Source: Calliopum simillimum
Taxonomy: Eukaryota > Arthropoda > Insecta > Diptera > Lauxaniidae
NCBI GenBank assembly: GCA_951812925.1
Contig: OX638370.1
Coordinates: forward strand, 95,060,897-95,124,896
Reading direction: 5' to 3'
Length of the DNA: 64,000 bases
Shown here: one piece after another, positions 56,507 through 64,000 of the stretch
Layout: each line of letters starts with the position of its first letter
Position numbering within the stretch: position 1 is the stretch's first letter
Made by a program: the position numbers and the translations under genes
Notes under the pieces: model-generated
Told to the model about the DNA's origin: nothing
The model's database searches: none
The model's input: the letters and a program-made list of their open reading frames with translations, nothing else

Positions 56507-57928
56507 GGGTGGCCCGTAATTTGAAAATTTTAATTTGTTTTTTTTTTTTCAGGTAATCAGAAACTAGAACAATTTAAAGACACATGAAATAACACACCAA
56601 TTAATAGCACATTAAAATATAAGTGTGCTTTTACAGAAAGAAACATTTTTGCAAAATGACAATTTACCTTTGGACAAAGGAATAGCACATTTAGAAATAT
56701 TACAAAAAATGATAATCCAAGCTTATGAAAAATATTTTCTTTAAAAAAAGAAAAAATTTATATTGGACAAAACTATAGCACACTTAAAGCCAGTACTAAA
56801 TAGATACTAACCAAGCGAACATAAATTCAAGTTTTGAAAAAAAAATGTTCCCAAAACTATTAAATTAAACTTACCTTTGACGAACCAATAGCACATTTAA
56901 AACTAACACAAATAATTTAAATCTAAGCTTGAGAGAAACAGTTGTTTCAATACGCATATTTTCAGACTCCAAATTTAGAAACGAGACGACGATAAAAGCT
57001 GAAACGCCTCAAAAACGAAATAGAAACAACAATTGGGAATAGGGGTGATTGTAATAAGATGCCAAGTAAATCTTGATCAATTACGCAAAAATTACTCTAC
57101 TGCAATGTTGCCAAATTTGAGCTAAATCGGTGACATTAAACTTTTTCAATTGGTTTATATGTGACGCAAAATCTTACAACAGTAATATTAATGTGATCCT
57201 ACAGAAAAAAATTGTTTTCTAAATTAACAATATACCGTTGGACGAATACATAGCATATTTAGATTTATTCTGATAATAATAATACAAGCTTATGAAAAAA
57301 GTTTTCCTTAAAAGAAAGGGAAAAGTGAAGCGGACGCAACAATAGAAACTTAGATTCAGTATCAAAAAATACTCACGCATGCCTGCAAAAAGACTGATAT
57401 TCGGAGAAAATAATACAATAACACATTTGGATATATTAAAAAAATATTTATATTGTAATAAAATATTACTTGTAAAAATCAATTCTCACATAAAAAAAAA
57501 ATTAAATTGGACACAATAATAGCACACCGTCAAATATTACAAAAAGAACTACGTTCTTTGAAAAAAAATAAATAAATTTGGACTCAAAAAAAAAAAAAAA
57601 CATCTTCCGAAGCAATTAAAACAATAAATAAAAAACAGATTGTTAAAAGCATACAAAAGCAAACAGTAGGTAAAAACATTAATATACGAGTAATCGTATT
57701 TATGTTTATCTCTAAAAAATATACATTGAAAACAGAAATGGCACCGAAAAATCAAACTTATCGTATAGAAAAAACAAGTTGCTTTCAAAAAGGCCCCTTG
57801 GACATAGCAATAGCACACATTAAAATACACGCAAATTGTTAACATTACTGAAATGTTCTTTTAAAATATATTCAAAAATCCATCTCAAAACATTCTGAAG
57901 TATTCATTCATAAAATAATGTGCCACCC
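56507..57928. repeat. Diverged repeats with AATAGCACATTTA motif, bounded by GGGTGGCC/GCCACCC
   Basis: AATAGCACA (or ATAGCACA) follows TTGGACAAA or a variant near 56602, 56682, 56773, 56889, 57246, 57430, 57518 and 57808, and several are followed by ATATTACAAAAA and CAAGCTTATGAAAAA. The block starts at GGGTGGCCCGTAATTT and ends with AAATAATGTGCCACCC, an inverted pair, so it may be a single ~1.4-kb element with internal repeats. No target duplication is clear and there is no ORF. Confidence 0.5.
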
Positions 57929-58813
57929 TATATACATACAAAAACAAGTAAGCAAAAAATGGCGCCTAATCTTAAATCTTGCAGCTTTTAAGCGCATATA
58001 ATTAGCAACTATAAGGCAGACAGGCAGCAACAGTAACCGTATGGCTGCAACTGCCAATATGCAGCGACTTGTTCCAGTTTCCCAAGCAACATAGAAGTCG
58101 AATGAACAGCAGCAGACAAGCGGCGGACAGACAAACAGATACACAGTCGGTCAGTCATATTATCGAGCATGGTAGTTGACGCTATATGGAACGTGTTAAA
58201 ATATTACCAATTTGTTAGCATAATTGTTGTTGCTGTTGGTTTTTCAGCTGTTACGCGATACAGTGACGTTGGATAGAATACATCGCATGGGGCTTAAAAT
58301 GTTAGATGAATACAAATTTCAGTACAGGCTTTTTCAGTGGAAGTTTCCAGAAAATTTGTGTCATCATTTGAGTTTCAATTGGAATTCTATAAATATGAAA
58401 ACTTTTAATGGCTAGTCCAAATATCTGAGTAATTCCTTATAAGAAAAATTAGCAGAAAATAAACATTTTTGGAGAGTCCCTAAGGTTTTTATAACGACGC
58501 CACTGCACATCCATTACAAATCATTTAATCATCGGCAATAAAAGTAAGGATCGTATTTCACTTTTTTAATGTTTAGAAAATTACACACTTTGTAAAGCAT
58601 TGCCACCTGTAGTTACTATTGGTGTTGCCTTTAACGCTTTGAGTTGCACTTGGAAAAAAATAACATTAAAAAATGTTAAAAAACTGAGCAGTAGATAATG
58701 TCTTGTAGTATGATGTGGGGTTAAACCATTATTTATCTTGAAGTTTTTATTTATTTTTTTAAATCTCAATCAGATATCAATAAGATTATCTTTTCTGGGG
58801 AAAATTTGCAGAT
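57929..58813. other. Non-coding, nothing recognised
   Basis: 58010-58150 has GGCAGACAGGCAGCAACAG and related words, 58225-58255 GTTGTTGCTGTTGG. No gene. Confidence 0.35.
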
Positions 58814-59162
58814 CAGAATGGGTTAAAAAGTCTATATCGCTCTTTACGCCCACATAACAGGTTCGAAAATTCTAAAAAAATTCAAGCAAATTCCTTGACG
58901 TAAAATAAATCGACTTTGCTTATGAGGTTTTTTTGATGAGCAAAAAGCGAGAAACTCAAAATTTCGCATTCCGCCATAAATAAAGTTTTTACCCAAATCT
59001 TAGCGTTTTTAATTTTTTACTCGAAATGGGGTGCTGGAGTCAAAAAAACATCATAAACAAATTCGATTTATTTTTTGTCAAGGAATTTTCTTAAATTTTT
59101 TCAGAATTTTCGAACCTCTTATGTGGGCGTAAAGAGCGATTTAGACTTTTCAAACCATTCTG
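58814..59162. repeat. Foldback of ~350 bp with an extra partial arm downstream
   Basis: CAGAATGGGTTAAAAAGTCT, ATCGCTCTTTACGCCCACAT, AGGTTCGAAAATTCT, CAAGG/CCTTGAC and AAATCGA on the left have inverse partners on the right down to CCATTCTG at 59162. A further, unpaired arm-like stretch follows at 59229-59310 (AATTTTTTCAGAATTTTAGG, CCTGTTATGGGGCCGTAAG), and CACGACCCA-ATACGATTTTT occurs at 59168 and 59309. Confidence 0.75.
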
Positions 59163-59762
59163 TTTCCACGACCCATATACGATTTTTCTGAATTTTACTC
59201 CGAAATATTTGTTAGATATCATGCTATCATGCCTTATTTGCTAGAATTTTTTCAGAATTTTAGGACCTGTTATGGGGCCGTAAGCCATTTTAACCCATTT
59301 TGTCGCCACGACCCACATACGATTTTTCTGAATTTTACTCCTGAATATTTGGAAAAGTGCACCGTAACATATCTACTACTTCTGAAATTTGTGCTCTCCT
59401 GTATAATATCGGGAATCTCGATTTTTCCAAAATTTTTAGATAAAACGACCTCCTGACACCATCTCGGATTGAAATTTTTTTGTTCACCTATTGGGAATTT
59501 CATTTTATATGTCTAGAAATAAATTCCACTACATTTGGTTATTGAACATAGAAAAAAAAAATTTACTCAAAACCTGGGTCATATAAGAGGAGATTATTTT
59601 CTGCTAAACCTATATAGGTATAAAATAATCAAATATTACTAAAATCGGGAACATCGTTCAATAAAATTTCCTTTAAAATGCTTTATTACAAAATTTCTGA
59701 CGTTAATACTTTTCCGAAATATGACCACTCTAATATGGAAATCTTGTTTATATGGTCAGAAA
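59163..59762. other. Non-coding; duplicated TACGATTTTTCTGAATTTTA segment
   Basis: 59165-59210 and 59305-59350 are near-identical direct copies (ACGACCCA-ATACGA, TTTCTGAATTTTACTCC). No gene. Confidence 0.5.
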
Positions 59763-59930
59763 AACGGGTTTTACTCAAAACGAAGACATCTTATGTAAAA
59801 AGTGTATAAAGCAAAAAATACTTGAAATCGTCCAAGAAATACGTGTGATTTTTTATTTTGCAGAATTTTCGGGGACATTTTATAATTTTTCAAAAATTGG
59901 TAAAAAAAAAAAAATAAAAAAGTTTCAAAA
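59763..59930. repeat. One-armed relative of the 7074/30597 foldback family
   Basis: TTTTACTCAAAACGAAGACA, TCTTATGTAAAAAGTGTATA and AGCAAAAAATACTTGAAATC follow the left arm of 30597-30839; AATACGTGTGA and TTTTATAATTTTTCAAAAA also recur there. The right arm is missing. Confidence 0.6.
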
Positions 59931-60743
59931 AATATGGTATTTATTTAACATTTAAAACATAATTCTTTACAAAATAGTACACGCATTTAATTTATGTCAA
60001 ATACTTATTTGCACTAATTAAGTAAAATTTTTGGTTTTTATTTTCCATTAAAAGTGATTAATTGCCTGTGACACCCTCTTGTCTGCAGCAACTTGGCTGA
60101 TTGACGATTGACAACTATGCAATGCGTAACATTAAATGTCACTTTATGTCAATTTTATTGCCACAAAGTATGCAACACAAATATTTCATTCACAGCAGTA
60201 AATAAAAACGAACAAATTTTTAATTAGTTCTGCCATTTGTAAAACGTAACGCCCACTAAACGTTGCCCTTAACGTAACCACGCACGTGCCCTTCAATAAC
60301 GCGATGAAGACAACGACGACGACGACGCAACATTGCATTGCATATCTGCTGAAAACGATCTTCTTTAATATGACCCTACATAACGTCTATTGTGCTATCT
60401 CTCTTATATATCTATGATTTTTGTCTCTCTCATATGTTTATTTCGTTCGCCAGTTCAATATGTCGCATTTGCTGTCGTTTTGAGTTGTGTTTGGTGTAGG
60501 AGTGTGCTGCGCTACTGCTTTGTAGCATTTGACTACTGCGCTTCAATTTATGAGTTGCGCTGCTTATCAACACTGGTTGATCTTTGTGCGATCATTATTG
60601 TGTCGATCATTTTGCAGAGCTGTAGTTGAATTGTGTTGTTTTCATTTTATTAAGACGCATTTCGCTTTTGGTTTTATCGCGGTATTTGGGCGATGTGAAT
60701 GATGGCATATGCATTTGCTCGTTATATATACATAGAGTTATAA
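59931..60743. other. Non-coding, nothing recognised
   Basis: GACGACGACGACG near 60312. 60380-60630 has a 79-codon hydrophobic ORF without recognisable domain or start context. No gene called. Confidence 0.35.
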
Positions 60744-61532
60744 CCCTGCAGTTAATCGGACTAGTGCATGACTAGTCTTTGACTACTTCCAAACAGGACT
60801 AGTACTAGTTTCACAACTAACGAATTTTCATATAATGGACTGACGATTTTTCAATGTTGATGTCCTACAAATCGTCAATTGTCTCCCTCTGCATTCCCTT
60901 TTCGCTAGTCGGGAGACAATTGTCTCCCTCTGCATTATCTTTTCGCTAGTCGAGAGACAATTGTCTCCCTCTGCATTACCTATTCACCAGTCGAGAGACA
61001 ATTGAAAATATTGAGAGCTTCGGGACTCGATTTCGAGTATCTAAAAATTGCGCGACCAAGTATCTTAAAATTGAGAGATGTAATAAGAAGAAGAATGAGC
61101 GAACAATGATGGATTAGCAAGTGCGCAATTAAAATGGCGAATGAAAAATTTACAATTTTTTCAAATAATCAATAAATTAACAAAACTTCAGATAATCTAA
61201 TATATGTAGATGTCAAACAGTACGTCGGTACTGATATCAAAACAATTTTTTTACTTTAAAAAAGCGAATTTCCTCGTAAATTTATTAAAAAAAATAGAAA
61301 AATGTTACTTTTTGTACATATTACTCCCTCACGATACTACATTTTCTCAATCAGCGGCACTTCTCAGTTAATAAAAGAGCAAATAAAGACAAAGAAAAAC
61401 ATGAAAATTTTGTAGTTTTTCTGTCAACTGACGATCTGTGCACTACGTGGGAACTAGAACAACGCTAGTACCTTTTTGAACAGTTGCCGAACTAGTCACT
61501 CTTTGGGACTAGCTCCAAATTTAACTGCAGGG
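60744..61532. mobile_element. CTGCAG-ended ACTAGT-rich element, copy 3
   Basis: CCCTGCAGTTAATCGGACTA at the left; GGGACTAGCTCC and TTTAACTGCAGGG at the right. ACTAGT words cluster at both ends (60761-60815; 61463-61512). At 60872-61005 a ~45-bp unit GAGACAATTGTCTCCCTCTG-CATTA...CGCTAGTCG is repeated three times; GAGACAATTGTCTC is itself a palindrome. The interior differs from copies 1 and 2, so only ends and motif define the family. Confidence 0.65.
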
Positions 61533-62889
61533 AAGTTCGACATTGACAATTTGGCTGAATAGAAAAAAACAAACAAAAAATTTACTTTCAAGATTCTTTT
61601 TTTTTTATAGTCACAAATCGCTACGACGAAAAATCAAATTCTTTTCGAAAAGATGAAAGAAACTAAAACAGAATATGTGGTCTTACTGGCAAAATTCTAC
61701 TGAAATTCTCAATAGCTGTTATTTTTATCATAAAAACATATACAAAACATCAATTTCAAATATCTCAAAACTAAAAAAACTGGCTTAGTGTTTTTCACAT
61801 GCAATTCTTTTAAAAGTTAATTGCCGGTTATTTAAAAAAATATTTCATAATTTGTACACGAAATTGATTTCCACTAGCCATTTTTTCACAAAAAAACAAT
61901 ATTGCAACCAATTTTGGAACTCAGTTTTCTACCAGTTTTTAGTTTTCTAAGTAAGTTTCAAGCGATACATCGTACAATAGGCAAATGTACTTAGTTTTAA
62001 ACATGTTAATTTTTTCCCACGGTGCACTCATGTGTCATCGCCGATTTCTGTTAAAAATGCACTCTTTTTATTCCAAAAATTTTTAGTTCTTTACATATTT
62101 CGGAATGGGTTCGGGGCATAAATTGGCAACGAACATGTGCGAAGTCACAAAAATAATACATTGCAGACGTGGCTCTGCAATGTGTGGTAATCAATCATAA
62201 TCCTAAAATTGTTGTCATCCATCAAAAATGGTGTCAATGGCGATATTTTTTGACAAGCATCAGCCAGACAGACACTTTTTTACTGTGCGCTGCTTTTGCT
62301 GTAGTGCAATGTGGTTGCAACAAATTAGTGCAATGAAAAAGGGTTACAATTTTGGGCTTTTTTTTATATTTTTTTTCATTTGAAATTTTTTGGTTTTATT
62401 TGATTTTTTTTTTTTAATTGTATTAAATATCCCCCCTTAATGGTTCATTGATTTAAAGATATTTAGTTTTTTGATAAAAATTTTTTTTTTTAGTTTACTG
62501 AAAGCCATGTATGTATGCAAACAATGAAACGCTCATATGTGTGTCATGCGCCGCTGCCCAATAATGATAATACATATGATTTTGTTTTTGTTTTTTCTGT
62601 TTTTTTTTGTTTGCATAGAAGTTTACAAATTAAACCATTATAAAAATAATTTGATCTACAATAAAGATATAAGCCATTGTTTTTAATGTTGTTGTTGCTT
62701 TTCTTGTCAATATTGACAATCTAGTAAACATTTTCAACGGTCACTGACTGCTATTGTCAATGTTAGAAGGAGAAAAATTAAGAGCAAACAGTGAATAAAA
62801 GGAACAGGGTCTTCGATTTAAGAAAACAAAAATCATACAATTTGGGAAATGACAGCATATCTTGAACCATAGGACAAGGCCGATGGATT
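61533..62889. other. AT-rich non-coding DNA, nothing recognised
   Basis: Poly-T runs at 62400-62420 and 62478-62492. No ORF, RNA gene or repeat ends. Confidence 0.35.
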
Positions 62890-63480
62890 CGAAATATAAA
62901 ATTAGTGTAACAAAAGTAATGTCATACAAATTTTGTGCCATAATGATGTGTTATTTGATTCCACTCAAAAATATCCATAGAATAACATCCAAAAAATAAA
63001 ATCCAATGAAAAAAATCCAAAGAATAACAAAAATAAATAAAATATCCAATAAAAAAAAATATCCCTATTCCGAAATCACACGGAAAGTATAAGCCTGCTA
63101 ATGAGCGTCTTAAGGATGTACTTAGTCGGAAATGCTGAAGGAAAATTTTAAGGATTTTCAGATGAACAATGCTATGAATATCTTTTAAATGTTAGTTCCA
63201 ATAATCATTTTCACTCAAAATAATTAACGCAAATTAATGCAATTATCCTTTAACTTTAATTTCTATTTTTATTTAGATAAGCTTTTTTTTTTAATTTTAA
63301 TACCTTAAAAATAATTAATTTCAAATTTTAATGGATTTTTTGTTTGGATTTTTATTTTTGGATGTTTTCATATTTGGATGTTTGGATATTTTATTTGGAC
63401 CTTTATTTTCGAATATTTTATTTTTGATAACATCCAAAAATAAAAAATCCAATGAAAAATATTCAGTGAAAAACATATAA
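62890..63480. repeat. AT-rich short-period repeats, ATCCAAAAAATAAAATCCA
   Basis: 62895-62920 has AACAAAAGTAATGTCATAC, the common dispersed motif. 62970-63065 has several AATCCAA/AATAACATCCAAAAAATAA phrases, and 63325-63440 their inverse (TTGGATTTTTATTTTTGGAT, TTTGGATGTTTGGATATTTT), so the two halves could pair across 250 bp. Confidence 0.55.
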
Positions 63481-63499
63481 AAAATAAAATGACGTAAAA

Positions 63500-64000
63500 A
63501 CTCCCAAAAACAAAAACAAAATAACGCCCAAGTAATTTGCATACAAATTTGGGCGATAATCATTTTGGAAAATATTTTGAAAAAACGAAATAATGCCCAA
63601 AAAACCGATATAAACACCAAATTTTGGGCGTTATTTTCAAAATGATTATTTGGCCGCTATTTCTTTATTGTTTTTGGGCGTTGTTTCATATTTTTTGGGC
63701 GTTATTCCATTTTTGTTTTGGGCGTTATTACGTCATTTTATTTTTTGGGCGTTTTCGCCGAAAATAATTTGGGCGTTATTTAGTTTTATGTTTATGATCG
63801 TTATTTCGTTTCTTTATTTTAAATGAAATAACACGCAAAAAAAAAGAACAAAATAAGGCTTTATTTCGTTTTTATTTTAGACGCTATTGCGTCATTTTAT
63901 TTTTTGGGCATTGTTTCGTTTTTTTTTTTGTTTGTTTTGGTTGTTTCATTTTTGGGCGTTATTTCATTGGGCGTAATTTTTTAACTCCAAAAATAATTGG
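63500..64000. repeat. TTTTGGGCGTTATTT short-period array, cut by window end
   Basis: TTTGGGCGTTATTTC or a variant appears about a dozen times between 63640 and 63970 at 20-45-bp spacing, with inverse AATAACGCCCAA forms at 63521 and 63590. It continues to the last base of the window. Confidence 0.75.

Overview
This window looks like non-coding nuclear DNA from a fly (Diptera), most probably a tephritid fruit fly. It is strongly AT-rich, full of homopolymer runs and CAA/CAG (GTT/CTG) trinucleotide tracts, and has no compact array of long ORFs. The lineage call rests on a DD41D mariner of the rosa type, first described from Ceratitis rosa, plus the general repeat style; it is an inference. I recognise no host protein-coding exon, tRNA, rRNA or CRISPR. 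The sequence is best read as a large intron or intergenic tract that has filled with repeats.

Layout. 1-875: diverged ~385-bp direct repeats. 877-2169: a Tc1/mariner element (DD37D) with matching TIRs and TA duplications, broken by a frameshift. 2709-3690 and 5379-6143: long foldback repeats. 6230-10560: AT-rich degenerate arrays built on a CAACATTTTT motif. 12071-13010: about 0.94 kb of almost pure (CCTAA)n, which is the (TTAGG)n insect telomere motif on the other strand. 15935-16725: a ~49-bp tandem array. 18717-19985: a 39-bp tandem array that keeps several frames open. 22080-26526: a CTGCAG-ended repeat, then two long foldback elements, each with a perfect 8-bp target duplication (hAT-like). 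27757-29041: a decayed DD41D mariner. 29928-32095: several small inverted-repeat elements, ending in a 734-bp hAT-like foldback with a perfect 8-bp duplication. 34252-35304: a CACTGGTC-ended foldback with a TTA duplication; an internally different relative lies at 30846-31288. 35744-36360: a possible LTR plus primer-binding site. 36764-37661: a TA-flanked element carrying a GTCGTGCAC motif. 38020-38645: a ~105-bp satellite. 42564-43234: the 3' end of an RNase H-bearing non-LTR retrotransposon. 46640-47570: a compound repeat of ~140-bp units, a (CCAG)n tract and a conserved terminal module, whose inverted relative is at 43625-43755. 49548-51730: a foldback next to a TA-flanked inverted-repeat element that contains the C-terminus of a second non-LTR retrotransposon. 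56507-57928 and 58814-59162: further inverted-repeat units. 60744-61532: a third CTGCAG-ended repeat. 63500-64000: a TTTTGGGCGTTATT array running off the window.

How it fits together. No operon or host pathway is visible. The main theme is the number of long hairpin-forming elements (at least ten inverted repeats of about 350 to 1,670 bp), from several unrelated DNA-transposon superfamilies judged by their target duplications. All recognised proteins are transposases or retrotransposon ORFs, and every one is broken or truncated, so each element would have to be mobilised in trans if at all. If the region is transcribed, the foldbacks would yield long double-stranded RNA, a plausible source of endo-siRNA. 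The long interstitial (TTAGG)n tract is the most unexpected sequence, because Diptera are generally held to have lost that telomeric repeat.
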